64,000 bases of DNA from an uncultured Pelagibacteraceae bacterium (GTDB lineage Bacteria; Pseudomonadota; Alphaproteobacteria; Pelagibacterales; Pelagibacteraceae). A program made the position numbers and the translations under genes. Below are positions 26,103 to 35,650 of the stretch, one piece after another. The number at the start of each line of letters is the position of its first letter. The first letter of the stretch is position 1. The stretch covers positions 49,944-113,943 of the forward strand of contig CACKWQ010000002.1 of NCBI GenBank assembly GCA_902603925.1, given 5' to 3'. Under the pieces are notes generated by a model. That model saw only the letters and a program-made list of their open reading frames with translations. It was not told the DNA's origin and ran no database searches.

Positions 26103-28646
26103 GTGAATAGATATAATTTTAAAGTTGTTGAAAAAAAATGGCAAAAGTTTTGGCTTGATAATAAATCTTTTAAGTCATCAAAAAATTTATCTAAGAAAAA
26201 GTTTTATTGCTTAGAAATGTTTCCATATCCATCCGGCAAAATACATATGGGTCATGTGCGAAACTATACAATTGGAGATGTTTTATCGAGACATAAAATC
26301 CTTCAAAATTATAATGTTTTACACCCTATGGGTTGGGATTCATTTGGAATGCCAGCAGAAAATGCAGCCCGTGAAAATAATTTAAATCCAAAAGATTGGA
26401 CAGAACAAAATATATCTACAATGAAAAGACAGTTACAAAATCTAGGTCTTTCAATAGATTGGGATAGAGAAATATCTACTTGTTCAGAAGAATATTATAA
26501 ACATCAACAATTATTTTTTATAGAAATGTATGAAAAGGGACTAGTTTATAGAAAAGAAAATTATGTAAACTGGGATCCAATAGATCGGACTGTTTTAGCA
26601 AATGAACAAGTAATTGACGGAAAGGGCTGGAGATCCGGTGCAGTAGTTCAAAGGAAAAAACTCAATCAGTGGTTTTTTAATATTTCAAAATTTTCGGATG
26701 AATTGCTTAAAGCATTGGATAATTTAGATATGTGGCCCAACAAAGTTAAGGTTATGCAAAAAAATTGGATCGGTAAGTCCTTTGGCTGTGAAGTCGATTT
26801 TAAAATAGAGGGTAACAGTGAAATAAAAAATATTAAATGTTTTACGACAAGACCAGATACTCTTTTTGGTTTTTCATTTTTGGCTTTATCCGTGGATCAC
26901 CCTTTGTCAAGATATTTTGATAAAGACCCAGAATTTCAAAATTTTAAAAATGAGTGTGCAAAAACTGGCACTACTGAGGAGTCTATTGCACAAGGTGAAA
27001 AAATAGGCTTTAAAACGAATCTTATGGCTTTAAACCCATTTGATCCAAAGCACAAAGCACCCGTCTACTTTGCTAACTTTGTTCTTATGGATTACGGATT
27101 TGGAGCAGTTTTTGGATGTCCGGGTCATGACCAACGGGATATGGATTTTGCATTGAAATATAATCTAGATATTAAAACAGTAGTCAAACCAGAAAATGAA
27201 AGTGATGAATTTTTAGTTGGAAAAAAAGCTTATGTAGATGGAGGAGAGATCATTAATTCAAAATTTTTAAATGGCTTCAAGGTTCCAGAGGAGTCAATTT
27301 TAAAAACAATAGAAATTTTAGAGGAAAAAAAGCTTGGAGTAAAAAAAATTAATTTTCGATTAAAAGATTGGGGTGTATCTAGACAAAGATATTGGGGCTG
27401 TCCTATTCCAATTATTTATGACGAAGATGGAAATCCAAAAACGGTACCGAAAAGTGATTTGCCGGTTAAACTTCCTTTAACAATTAAGTTAGGATCGAAA
27501 GGAAATCCTCTAGATAAAGATGAGGCTTGGAAAAAAGTGAGTATTGATGGCAAAAATTATATAAGAGAAACTGATACCTTAGATACTTTTGTGGACTCTT
27601 CATGGTATTTTCTGAGATTTTGTTCGCCTAATAACAATAAATATGGATTTGATTACGATCAAATAAACTACTGGATGCCTGTAGATCAGTACATAGGAGG
27701 CGTAGAACATGCCATATTACATTTACTTTACTCAAGGTTTTTCATGAGAGCTATTGGATACAAAAATAATAAATTCGATTTCTTAGAACCATTTAATGGA
27801 TTATTTACACAGGGAATGGTTTGTCATCAAACCTACAAGGATAAAAATGGTGCTTGGCTCAGTCCAGATCAGGTAATTACTAATGACGGTAAATTGTACT
27901 TTTTAAAGGGGGATACAGATCAAAAAGTAATTGTTGGCCCCTCAGAGTCAATGTCCAAATCAAAAAAGAATACGATAGATCCTGAAAATATAATTAATCA
28001 GTATGGTGCTGATGCTGTTAGAATATTTATATTATCAGACAGTCCACCTGAAAAAGATGTGCAGTGGTCAGAACAAGGAATGATTGCGTCATATAAATTT
28101 CTTCAGAAACTTTGGAATTTACACGAAAATATTTTAAGAAAATCTAAAGAGAAAAACAACAACAATATAGTTGAGCAAAAATTAGAAAAGTTTGTTAATG
28201 AAACGATAGTTAAGTTTAATTATAATTTAGAAAAGTTTAATTATAATGTTCTTATAGCTTCACTCTATGAAACGTATAATTTTCTTTCAGATATTATTAA
28301 ATTTGAAATTAGAGGAGAGATTTTAATAAGTAATTATAAAAAAGTATTAACTATCATTTCGCCTATTATTCCACACTTTACCAGTGAATGCTTTGAGACA
28401 TTAAAATGTGAAAAAAATATTGGATGGCCTGATGTTGATAAAGAGAAAATTAAAGTTGATAAAGTTAATTTCGTGATACAATTTAACGGGAAAAAAAGAG
28501 GAAACTTAATTACTAAAATAAATATTAATGAGAAAGATCTTTTAAAAGAAATTATGGACGATAGTAACCTAAATAAATATCTTAAAGATAAGAAGATTAA
28601 AAAGAGCTTCTTTGTTAAAAATAAACTTATTAACATTTTGATATAA
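26103..28646 (+). CDS. leuS: Leucyl-tRNA synthetase
   Basis: A class I synthetase of 847 residues with a GTG start at 26103. [16 protein letters not shown] is the HIGH region, [18 protein letters not shown] marks the editing domain insert (about 245-420), [17 protein letters not shown] follows it, and [14 protein letters not shown] is the KMSKS-type loop. The C-terminal anticodon domain is short, as usual. A 15-base direct repeat at 28212-28226 and 28233-28247 encodes the similar KFNYN segments. Its stop and the lptE start overlap by 1 base (TAATG). Confidence 0.97.
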   Translation: MNRYNFKVVEKKWQKFWLDNKSFKSSKNLSKKKFYCLEMFPYPSGKIHMGHVRNYTIGDVLSRHKILQNYNVLHPMGWDSFGMPAENAARENNLNPKDWTEQNISTMKRQLQNLGLSIDWDREISTCSEEYYKHQQLFFIEMYEKGLVYRKENYVNWDPIDRTVLANEQVIDGKGWRSGAVVQRKKLNQWFFNISKFSDELLKALDNLDMWPNKVKVMQKNWIGKSFGCEVDFKIEGNSEIKNIKCFTTRPDTLFGFSFLALSVDHPLSRYFDKDPEFQNFKNECAKTGTTEESIAQGEKIGFKTNLMALNPFDPKHKAPVYFANFVLMDYGFGAVFGCPGHDQRDMDFALKYNLDIKTVVKPENESDEFLVGKKAYVDGGEIINSKFLNGFKVPEESILKTIEILEEKKLGVKKINFRLKDWGVSRQRYWGCPIPIIYDEDGNPKTVPKSDLPVKLPLTIKLGSKGNPLDKDEAWKKVSIDGKNYIRETDTLDTFVDSSWYFLRFCSPNNNKYGFDYDQINYWMPVDQYIGGVEHAILHLLYSRFFMRAIGYKNNKFDFLEPFNGLFTQGMVCHQTYKDKNGAWLSPDQVITNDGKLYFLKGDTDQKVIVGPSESMSKSKKNTIDPENIINQYGADAVRIFILSDSPPEKDVQWSEQGMIASYKFLQKLWNLHENILRKSKEKNNNNIVEQKLEKFVNETIVKFNYNLEKFNYNVLIASLYETYNFLSDIIKFEIRGEILISNYKKVLTIISPIIPHFTSECFETLKCEKNIGWPDVDKEKIKVDKVNFVIQFNGKKRGNLITKININEKDLLKEIMDDSNLNKYLKDKKIKKSFFVKNKLINILI

Positions 28647-29089
28647 TGAAAAAATTTAAAATTTTATTAATATTGTTTATGTTTACCGTTGGTTGTGGAT
28701 ACCAGCCGATTTTAACATCTGATAATAAAAATTTTTCATATAAGAAAGCCGAAACAAAAGGTGACGATCGCTTGTCGTTTAGAGTTATAAGAAATCTAGA
28801 ACATTTAAAAAGTTCAGATAGTGAATACAATATTAAAATCGATATAGAAGAAAAAAAGAGTATTTCGTCTAAAGATAAGAAAGGAAATCCATCAATATTT
28901 AATTTAATGATAATAATTAAAATTGATATTGAAGGGAAAAATAAAAATCTTTCTCAAACCTTTTCTGAAAATTTAAATTATAATAATCAAAAAAACAAAT
29001 TTGATTTAAAAAAATTTGAAAATGAAATAAAGTTAAGTTTAACAGACAAGCTCTCTCAAAATATTTTATTCTATCTCCAATCAGTTTAA
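28646..29089 (+). CDS. lptE: LPS-assembly lipoprotein LptE
   Basis: A 147-residue lipoprotein: signal peptide with lipobox TVGC, then GYQPIL, the N-terminal hallmark of LptE (C-G-[YF]-x-P). The rest is lysine-rich and divergent, but position between leuS and holA is the standard one for lptE. It plugs the LptD barrel that inserts lipopolysaccharide into the outer leaflet of the outer membrane. The gene overlaps the leuS stop by one base. Confidence 0.85.
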   Translation: MKKFKILLILFMFTVGCGYQPILTSDNKNFSYKKAETKGDDRLSFRVIRNLEHLKSSDSEYNIKIDIEEKKSISSKDKKGNPSIFNLMIIIKIDIEGKNKNLSQTFSENLNYNNQKNKFDLKKFENEIKLSLTDKLSQNILFYLQSV

Positions 29090-29093
29090 AAAC

Positions 29094-30089
29094 ATGATTA
29101 TTAAAAACTTTGATTTAAAGAAACTAAATTCAAGTGAATCAAATTTTTATTTGTTTTATGGTGAAAACGAGGGTCACAAAGAAAGGCTAGAAAAAATTTT
29201 GTTTTTAAGTAAGTTTCAGGGTTCTGTTGAAAGATATGATGAAAAAGAGGTCTTAAACGACACAGAAACAATTATTTCAGGATTTTTAAACCAATCTTTT
29301 TTTGATAAGGAAAAGGTTATTATCATTTCGAGAGTAACTGATAAAATTTTAGATTTTATTAAGATTGTGTTGGATAAAAATATCCATGATATAAAAATTA
29401 TATTAAAATCTGGACTGCTCGAAAAAAGATCAAAATTGAGAACTTTTTTTGAAAAAGAAAAAAATATTGTTTGTGTACCCTTTTATCCAGACGATTTAAA
29501 AACACTTTCAAGTTTAGCTAATGCATTTTTTAAAGACAATAAAATTTCAATTTCACAAGAGACCATTAATTTAATAATTGATAAATGTAATGGTGACAGG
29601 AAAAATCTTGACAAAGAATTACAAAAAATTTTGATATATTTAAATGGAAAAAAGAAAATCAGCAATGAACAAGTTAATCAGTTAATTAGTTTAGCAGAAA
29701 ATTTTTCAGTTTCTGAATTAGTTGACAGTTGTCTCAGCAATAACTTTTCTAAAACAATTAAAATTTTAAATGAAAATAATTATAGCTCTGATGATTGTAT
29801 GATAATTTTGAGAACCTTTCTTAATAAAGCAAAAAAAGTTTTACGATTAAGGAAAAATTATGAGATTACTAAAAACATAGATGAAACAGTCACAAATTTT
29901 AAACCACCAATTTTTTGGAAAGATAAGGAAATAGTTAAAAAACAAGTTATAAATTGGTCTATAAAAAAGATAGAACAATTAATAATTTCAATTAATGAAG
30001 TTGAGCTTCAGATTAAAAAAAATTCAGTCAATTCAATAAACATTGTCTATGATTTTATTATAAACACACAAGGGTCATCTAATAACTAG
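29094..30089 (+). CDS. holA: DNA polymerase III delta subunit HolA
   Basis: A 331-residue clamp-loader subunit. FYLFYGENEGHKERLEKIL is the N-terminal nucleotide-fold start typical of HolA, and the later CNGDRKNLDKELQKILIYL and SELVDSCLSNNFSKTIKIL segments match the lid and collar regions. It opens the beta clamp for loading at primers. It follows lptE by four bases and its 3' end overlaps the convergent parB by 11 bases. Confidence 0.88.
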   Translation: MIIKNFDLKKLNSSESNFYLFYGENEGHKERLEKILFLSKFQGSVERYDEKEVLNDTETIISGFLNQSFFDKEKVIIISRVTDKILDFIKIVLDKNIHDIKIILKSGLLEKRSKLRTFFEKEKNIVCVPFYPDDLKTLSSLANAFFKDNKISISQETINLIIDKCNGDRKNLDKELQKILIYLNGKKKISNEQVNQLISLAENFSVSELVDSCLSNNFSKTIKILNENNYSSDDCMIILRTFLNKAKKVLRLRKNYEITKNIDETVTNFKPPIFWKDKEIVKKQVINWSIKKIEQLIISINEVELQIKKNSVNSINIVYDFIINTQGSSNN

Positions 30090-30930
30090 ACTTAATGATC
30101 TGAATTAATCTATTTAACTGATCTAAATCTTTGTAATCAAAAATTAACTGCCCTGAATTGTTTTTCTTGTTTTTTATAAAAACATTTAAACCCGTCTTTT
30201 CTACAAGCATTTTTTCAAGAGTAGAAATGTTTGGATCTTTTGTATATGTTTTGTTTTTTCTTACGTTCTTAATTGATCTTATTAAACTCTCTGTTTGTCT
30301 AACTGATAATTTTTTTGAAACGATTTTTTTTGCGATAACTTGTGAATTATCTAGACCTACCAAAACTTTAGCATGCCCATGTGAGATTTTATTTTCGGAA
30401 ATAAGTTTAATCACTTCTTCTGGTAAGGTTAGAAGCCTTAAATAATTAGCTACATGTGATCTGCTTTTACCAATGAATTTTGATACTTTTTCTTGATCGT
30501 ATGAAAACTCGTCAATTAAACTTTTATACCCATTTGCTTCTTCTATTGGATTTAAATCTTTTCTTTGAACATTTTCAACAATAGCAAGCTCTAAAGATTT
30601 TAAGTTATCTGCGTCTAAAACTATTACGGGCACTTCGTTCAGTCCCGCGGTCTGGGCTGCTTGCCACCTTCTTTCTCCTGCTATTAATTCATATTTATTA
30701 CTTTCATTTTTTGATTTTCTAACTACTAGGGGTTGGATAATTCCTCGTTCTTTGATTGAGTTACTAAGCTCGTGTAGGCTATCCTTTTCAAATATTTTTC
30801 TTGGCTGAAATTTGTTTGGTACAATTGAGCTTATTGGAATTTTATTATTTGGAATTTTTATATCAGTATCGCCAATTAAAGATGACAATCCTCTTCCAAG
30901 ACCTTTTTTAGCTTTAAATGGGTTCATCAC
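30079..30930 (-). CDS. parB: Chromosome partitioning protein ParB
   Basis: A 283-residue ParB/Spo0J: KKGLGRGLSSLIGD start, PISSIVPNKFQPRKIF, the CTPase motif region ELIAGERRWQAAQTAGL, EEANGYKSLIDEFSYDQEKVSKFIGKSRSHVANYLRLLTLP (DNA-binding helix-turn-helix) and a C-terminal dimerisation end. It binds parS and spreads on DNA. Two candidate parS sites lie in rsmG and mnmG just upstream. It overlaps parA by 4 bases. Confidence 0.96.
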   Translation of the reverse strand: MMNPFKAKKGLGRGLSSLIGDTDIKIPNNKIPISSIVPNKFQPRKIFEKDSLHELSNSIKERGIIQPLVVRKSKNESNKYELIAGERRWQAAQTAGLNEVPVIVLDADNLKSLELAIVENVQRKDLNPIEEANGYKSLIDEFSYDQEKVSKFIGKSRSHVANYLRLLTLPEEVIKLISENKISHGHAKVLVGLDNSQVIAKKIVSKKLSVRQTESLIRSIKNVRKNKTYTKDPNISTLEKMLVEKTGLNVFIKNKKNNSGQLIFDYKDLDQLNRLIQIIKSSY

Positions 30931-31727
30931 GCAGCACTTTCCACCAGTTTATCTTGATTTAAAAATTCTTCAGTAAAATTAAAGTATGCCTTACTTCCTG
31001 GACAATTTTTGTCATAAATTAATACAGGCACTCCATGTGAGGGAGCCTCTGATAGCCTGACATTTCTTGGAACAGCTGTGTTATAAACCTTATTCTTAAA
31101 ATAATTTCTTGCTTCTGTTTCGACCTGACTTGAAAGTTTATTACGTTTATCAAACATCGTTAACAGTATACCTCTTATTAAAAGTTGGGGATTAAGATTA
31201 GATTTGATCCTCTCAATGGTCTTTATTAGCTGTGTTAATCCCTCCAAAGCAAAAAACTCGGTCTGCAAAGGAACAACAAGTGCGTTTGAAGCAACAAGTG
31301 CCATGATCGTTAAAAGGCTCAGTGATGGAGGACAGTCAATCAAAATATAGTCATAAGATACTCTAGAATTGTGTAATAATGCGGCTAATTCATCTTTTAA
31401 TTTGAAGGCTCTTCTGCTATCTCCGGCTGTTTCTACCTCCAATCCTGAAAGGTCAACATTTGAACTAATCAATTCTAAATTATCAAATTTAGTTTTATGA
31501 ATTACATCAAAAATTTTTTTACTTCCATTCAATACATTATAAATGGTGTTATCAGGATCACTGGTATTAGATAAGCCTAAACCAGTCGTGGCATTACCTT
31601 GTGGATCAAGATCGATAACTAAAATTTTTTTACCTTTCATTGATAATCCCGCCGCTAAATTAATAACTGTAGTCGTTTTACCCACGCCTCCTTTCTGATT
31701 TATTATCGAAATTATTTTTTTATCCAT
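30927..31727 (-). CDS. parA: Chromosome partitioning ATPase ParA
   Basis: A 266-residue Walker-type ATPase: ISIINQKGGVGKTTTVINLA is the deviant Walker A, VIDLDPQGNATTGLG the A' motif, and DYILIDCPPSLSLLT the Walker B. It drives segregation of ParB-parS complexes. It overlaps rsmG by 8 bases upstream and parB by 4 bases downstream, the usual order mnmG-rsmG-parA-parB near alphaproteobacterial origins. Confidence 0.97.
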   Translation of the reverse strand: MDKKIISIINQKGGVGKTTTVINLAAGLSMKGKKILVIDLDPQGNATTGLGLSNTSDPDNTIYNVLNGSKKIFDVIHKTKFDNLELISSNVDLSGLEVETAGDSRRAFKLKDELAALLHNSRVSYDYILIDCPPSLSLLTIMALVASNALVVPLQTEFFALEGLTQLIKTIERIKSNLNPQLLIRGILLTMFDKRNKLSSQVETEARNYFKNKVYNTAVPRNVRLSEAPSHGVPVLIYDKNCPGSKAYFNFTEEFLNQDKLVESAA

Positions 31728-32364
31728 TTTTTTTTCTCAAATTTGAAACTTTGATTGTAAGTGACATTTCATTTGTTAAACTTTTTTTTTCTTCGTAATC
31801 GAAGTCCCATTTTTTTAACGCTTCACTTAAAATTTTTTTTCCACTTCTGCCTAAAAATAAAATTATATATTTAAATTTTCTGAAATTTTTAAAAGCAATA
31901 TCGAATATGACAGGTAGAGGTTTAAACGCTCTCGCAATTATTATATCGGTCTCTAAATTTTTTTGTTCAAATATATTTTTTTGGTGAATTTCAGTATTTA
32001 AACTTAGTTTATTAGTTATATTCTTTAAGAAATTGCTTTTGTGGTAGCTTTTTTCATAAAAAATTACTTTAAATGAGGGATTTTTTCGTTTCATTAATAT
32101 CCCAAGGACTATGCCTGGCAGCCCTGCCCCGGAACCCAAATCTGTGCATACTTTTATATCATTTTTATCAACAAATTCAATAACTTGTGCACTATCTTCT
32201 ATGTGCCTTTTATTTATTGTTTTTTCCGTACTAGAGCTAATTAAATTGATCTTTTTGTTTCTCTCCAGTATTGATAAAGAGTATTCGTTAAGATCCTCTA
32301 ATGTTTCACGTGAAACATTTTTAATATTTAGTTTTTTAATTTTTATAAAATTCGAATCAATCAA
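31720..32364 (-). CDS. rsmG: 16S rRNA (guanine-527-N7)-methyltransferase RsmG
   Basis: RsmG (GidB), 214 residues: [22 protein letters not shown] and [15 protein letters not shown] (SAM-binding motif I) are diagnostic. It methylates G527 of 16S rRNA. Near its N-terminus the codons for Asn-Val-Ser-Arg-Glu-Thr spell a perfect parS sequence (32304-32319), a dual-use arrangement also known in other bacteria. It overlaps mnmG by 4 bases. Confidence 0.96.
   Translation of the reverse strand: MIDSNFIKIKKLNIKNVSRETLEDLNEYSLSILERNKKINLISSSTEKTINKRHIEDSAQVIEFVDKNDIKVCTDLGSGAGLPGIVLGILMKRKNPSFKVIFYEKSYHKSNFLKNITNKLSLNTEIHQKNIFEQKNLETDIIIARAFKPLPVIFDIAFKNFRKFKYIILFLGRSGKKILSEALKKWDFDYEEKKSLTNEMSLTIKVSNLRKKNG
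32304..32319. other. parS: parS centromere site (perfect consensus) inside rsmG
   Basis: TGTTTCACGTGAAACA, the exact 16-bp palindromic ParB-binding consensus known from most bacteria. It lies within the rsmG coding sequence, about 1.4 kb upstream of parB and about 8.7 kb from the proposed oriC. Confidence 0.93.
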
Positions 32365-34232
32365 GCTATATGCTTAATAGACTTTCTTTTAAGATGAGAC
32401 AACAAAATATATACTGCTGCAGGTGTTACTCCTTCAATTCTAAGTGCCTGTCCCATTGTCTTTGGTCTTATTTTTTTAAATTTAGATTTAATTTCGTTTG
32501 AAAACCCTGAAAATAAGTCATAATCAATATTTTTAGGAATTAACAAATTTTCATCTCTTTTAAATGCAAGAATATCAGCATTCTGCTTTTTTAGATAGCC
32601 ACTATAATGTGAATTTATCTCCAATTGATCGTCTATTTCACGTGAAACATACTTAATTTCAGGCCAAATTTCACGGATTTTTAACATATCTACAGATTTC
32701 TGACTTAGGATTTGATTTGCATTACGTTTTACGCCGTCTTTTGCAATGTTTACCCCGAATTTAGAGACTTTTGTGGGAGAAATGGTAAGTTTGCTCATTT
32801 TTGATTGAATCTCAGATAATTGAACAAATTTATCTTTAAATACTCTAAATCTTTCCTTTGATACAATTCCTATATCTGAGCCTTTTTGTGTTAATCTTAT
32901 ATCTGCATTATCGGATCTCAAAGAAAGTCTAAATTCAGCTCTTGAAGTGAACATTCTATATGGTTCTGCTACACCTTTTGTTACTAAATCATCGATCATA
33001 ACGCCTATATAAGCATCTGACCTGTTTAAAATAAAAGGTTCTTTTTTTTTTATACTTAAGGCTGCATTAGCGCCAGCAACCAGTCCTTGCGCAGCAGCTT
33101 CCTCATAGCCAGTTGTTCCATTTATTTGACCAGCTAAATAAAGATTTTTTATTTTTTTTGTCTCTAACGTTAAGAATAATTCTCTAGGATCAACAAAATC
33201 GTACTCTATTGCGTATCCTGGCCTCAATATTTTTACATTTTCTAAACCATTGATTTTACTACACATTTCTTGCTGTATGCCGTAAGGTAATGAAGTGGAA
33301 ATTCCATTTGGATAAATTGTGTGATCATTTAAACCTTCTGGCTCTAAAAAAATTTGATGTCTTTGCTTTTCTGAAAATTTTTTTATTTTGTCCTCTATAG
33401 ATGGGCAATATCTTGGACCTATGCCCTTGATGCTACCTGAATACATTGCACTTCTTTTCAAGTTCTCTGAAATAATTTTATGCACAGCTTCATTCGTATA
33501 AGTCATTCGGCAGGAAATTTGTTTATTTAAATTCTTTTTTGTTAAAAAAGAAAAGAAGTAAGGATCTTTATCAGCATGCTGCTCTTCTAAATTTTTAAAA
33601 TTAATTGTACGACCGTCAAGTCTAGGTGGGGTCCCAGTTTTTAATCTACCAATTTTAAAATCATACTTTTGAAGTTGCTCACTTAAGCCTGAAGAAGGTT
33701 TCTCATTAAATCTTCCAGCAGGTGTTTTGTTTTCACCTATGTGTATCAATCCGTTTAAAAAAGTTCCTGTTGTAAGAATAATCTTAGATGAATTAATTTT
33801 CTTTCCTGATTTAGTAATAACTCCTTTTATAGCGTTTTTTGAAAATATAAACTCATTCACGGGGTCCGAAAATATGCTTAAATTACAGTAGTTTACAAGC
33901 TTTTCTTGCATATATTTTTTATATAGAGATCTGTCACTTTGAGTTCTCGGTCCTCTTACTGCGGGACCTCTGCTTCTGTTTAACAATCGAAATTGAATAC
34001 CTGATTTATCAGCTACCTCACCCATCAATCCATCTAAAGCATCCAGCTCCCTAACTAGATGGCCTTTGCCCAGTCCACCAATAGCCGGATTACATGACAT
34101 TTCCCCTATAGTTTCAAATTTATGTGTAAGAAGCGCGGTGTTAACACCTATTCTAGCCGCCGCTGCTGCTGCTTCACATCCAGCATGGCCTCCACCAATA
34201 ACTATTACATCAAATGATAAATCATTTTTCAT
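32361..34232 (-). CDS. mnmG: tRNA uridine 5-carboxymethylaminomethyl modification enzyme MnmG (GidA)
   Basis: A full-length 623-residue FAD enzyme: [21 protein letters not shown] is the FAD-binding fold, [23 protein letters not shown] and [12 protein letters not shown]-like segments are diagnostic, and [20 protein letters not shown] completes the FAD site. With MnmE it makes cmnm5U34 in certain tRNAs. It carries a second parS-like site (32634-32649). It lies 75 bases downstream of the frameshifted mnmE gene. Confidence 0.97.
   Translation of the reverse strand: MKNDLSFDVIVIGGGHAGCEAAAAAARIGVNTALLTHKFETIGEMSCNPAIGGLGKGHLVRELDALDGLMGEVADKSGIQFRLLNRSRGPAVRGPRTQSDRSLYKKYMQEKLVNYCNLSIFSDPVNEFIFSKNAIKGVITKSGKKINSSKIILTTGTFLNGLIHIGENKTPAGRFNEKPSSGLSEQLQKYDFKIGRLKTGTPPRLDGRTINFKNLEEQHADKDPYFFSFLTKKNLNKQISCRMTYTNEAVHKIISENLKRSAMYSGSIKGIGPRYCPSIEDKIKKFSEKQRHQIFLEPEGLNDHTIYPNGISTSLPYGIQQEMCSKINGLENVKILRPGYAIEYDFVDPRELFLTLETKKIKNLYLAGQINGTTGYEEAAAQGLVAGANAALSIKKKEPFILNRSDAYIGVMIDDLVTKGVAEPYRMFTSRAEFRLSLRSDNADIRLTQKGSDIGIVSKERFRVFKDKFVQLSEIQSKMSKLTISPTKVSKFGVNIAKDGVKRNANQILSQKSVDMLKIREIWPEIKYVSREIDDQLEINSHYSGYLKKQNADILAFKRDENLLIPKNIDYDLFSGFSNEIKSKFKKIRPKTMGQALRIEGVTPAAVYILLSHLKRKSIKHIA
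32634..32649. other. parS: Second parS-like site inside mnmG
   Basis: TATTTCACGTGAAACA, one mismatch from the ParB-binding consensus (A instead of G at position 2), with the central CACGTG intact. It lies 330 bp from the perfect site, inside mnmG, where it encodes Tyr-Val-Ser-Arg-Glu-Ile. Confidence 0.8.
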
Positions 34233-34307
34233 AAGCTTAATTTATTATTGATCTTAAAATTTACAAGAAAACACTTCAAGAAATTTAAATATAATTAGAG
34301 AGTGGCA

Positions 34308-35150
34308 CTATTTGCCTATACAGAAGTCATTAAAAATCGAACCTAAAATCTCCTCAACATCAATCTTTCCAACAATCATACCTAAATGTCTTGTGGCAAG
34401 TCGTAGATCCTCGGCAGCTTTATCAAAATCTCCTTCTGAGCTTTTACTTTTAAAATTTTCTAAACTTTCAACACACTTTTCTAAATTTTGTCGATGTCTT
34501 TCTCGAGTAATTATTGTATCCTCGTTAGACACAAATTTATTTTTTAATTTTCCTCTTATTGCAAAGATCAGTTTATCTAGGTTTTTTTCATCCTTTATTG
34601 AAATATAAATGGGGTTAAATTTACTTAACTCAGCTTCTATTTTTTTTATTCCTAAATCAGATTTATTTACAACCAAAACTGTTTTATCTGAGTTAACTAA
34701 ACCCCTCAAAACTCCTGTAAAATAGCCACTTTTAGGCTCTATAACAACAATATTTAAATCAGCATTTTCTGCTTTTTTGAGGGCTAATCTAATCCCTTTT
34801 CTCTCTATTTCGTCTTTTGCATCTCTTATGCCTGCGGTATCTGACAAAATAACAGGATATCCATCTAAATTTAAATGTGTTTCTACTACATCTCTTGTTG
34901 TGCCTGCAATCTCTGAAACTATTGCAACATCCCTCCTTGAAAGATAATTTAATAATGATGACTTGCCTGCATTTGTTGGGCCTAAGATGGCTATCTTAAA
35001 TCCCTCTCTAATTCTCTCCCCTACCTTTTGATCATTGATTACTTTTATAATGTCCTCTTTAACGTTTGATGTAATTTTTCTAATTTCGTCCAGAATGCTT
35101 TTAGGCAAATCGTCTTCAGGGAAGTCTATTATGGCTTCAATTCTTGACAA
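34308..35150 (-). CDS. mnmE: tRNA modification GTPase MnmE, C-terminal fragment (frameshifted gene)
   Basis: This frame holds the central and C-terminal parts of MnmE: IEAIIDFPEDDLP, the G-domain with GPTNAGKSSLLNYL, EIAGTTRDVVE, SDTAGIRDA and VNKSDL, and the terminal FCIGK with the catalytic Cys. It is open from 35150 (TTG, probably not a real start) and continues the N-terminal fragment in another frame. Removing one base from the A8 run (T8 on the plus strand at 35184-35191) joins the two into a 444-residue protein of normal length. All key residues are intact, so the gene looks recently broken, expressed by slippage, or mis-sequenced. Confidence 0.9.
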   Translation of the reverse strand: MSRIEAIIDFPEDDLPKSILDEIRKITSNVKEDIIKVINDQKVGERIREGFKIAILGPTNAGKSSLLNYLSRRDVAIVSEIAGTTRDVVETHLNLDGYPVILSDTAGIRDAKDEIERKGIRLALKKAENADLNIVVIEPKSGYFTGVLRGLVNSDKTVLVVNKSDLGIKKIEAELSKFNPIYISIKDEKNLDKLIFAIRGKLKNKFVSNEDTIITRERHRQNLEKCVESLENFKSKSSEGDFDKAAEDLRLATRHLGMIVGKIDVEEILGSIFNDFCIGK

Positions 35151-35643
35151 AGATTTTAAAAGTTTTTCTCTCCACTCCTCGTATTTTTTTTCCGTGGTGT
35201 CCAGACATTATTTCCATTGCTTGCCTTCTTTGAATTTCAGTTTCAGAAGCTATCAAATCTCCAATACTCTCCGCTTGAAGTAAATTTATTTTACCATTCA
35301 TAAAAGCAATCTTTGTAAACTCTCCTGGTTCTGCTAATCTAAAATTTTCTAATTTTGACAATGAATTTTGTATGGCTTCAATTATTGCTCTACTTCCGTG
35401 AATATGAAATTCGATCATATCCTCTCCTGTATAGCTTTGTGGTCCGGGGAACCATATAATTATACCTTTATCAATAATATCACCTGAGTTAATTTTATTG
35501 ATAGATTTAAGAGTTGCTACTCGTGGTTTCGGCAAAGAGCCTATTGTCATTTTTTTAAGAACTTTTAAACAATCAGACCCGGAAATTCTAATTACAGCTA
35601 AACCGGATATGCCGGGTCCAGAAGATAGAGCATAAATAGTCAT
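35137..35643 (-). CDS. mnmE: tRNA modification GTPase MnmE, N-terminal fragment (frameshifted gene)
   Basis: The 168-residue frame encodes the N-terminal tetrahydrofolate-binding domain of MnmE: MTIYALSSGPGISGLAVIRISG, PGPQSYTGEDMIEFHIHG, RLAEPGEFTKIAFMNGKINLLQAES. After MSGHHGKK the frame leaves the family sequence (IRGVERKTFKIFVKN, stop), whereas the shifted frame gives YEEWREKLLKSLSRIEAIIDF as expected. The pair should therefore be read as one gene, 34308-35643. It lies 7 bases from the TPR-sulfotransferase gene. Confidence 0.92.
   Translation of the reverse strand: MTIYALSSGPGISGLAVIRISGSDCLKVLKKMTIGSLPKPRVATLKSINKINSGDIIDKGIIIWFPGPQSYTGEDMIEFHIHGSRAIIEAIQNSLSKLENFRLAEPGEFTKIAFMNGKINLLQAESIGDLIASETEIQRRQAMEIMSGHHGKKIRGVERKTFKIFVKN
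35184..35191 (-). other. Frameshift site in mnmE (run of eight A on the coding strand)
   Basis: The coding strand reads GG followed by eight A and TACGAG. With eight A the N-terminal frame runs off into 15 non-family codons and a stop; with seven A the reading continues into the C-terminal frame with family sequence on both sides. The shift is thus located to this homopolymer or within a few codons of it. Confidence 0.9.
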
Positions 35644-35650
35644 TTTAAGA

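Noticed and set aside
28212-28247. 15-base direct repeat in leuS coding KFNYN twice
   Set aside because: The protein segment fits the normal helix of the anticodon domain and the A/T-only repeat can arise by chance; no sign of insertion.
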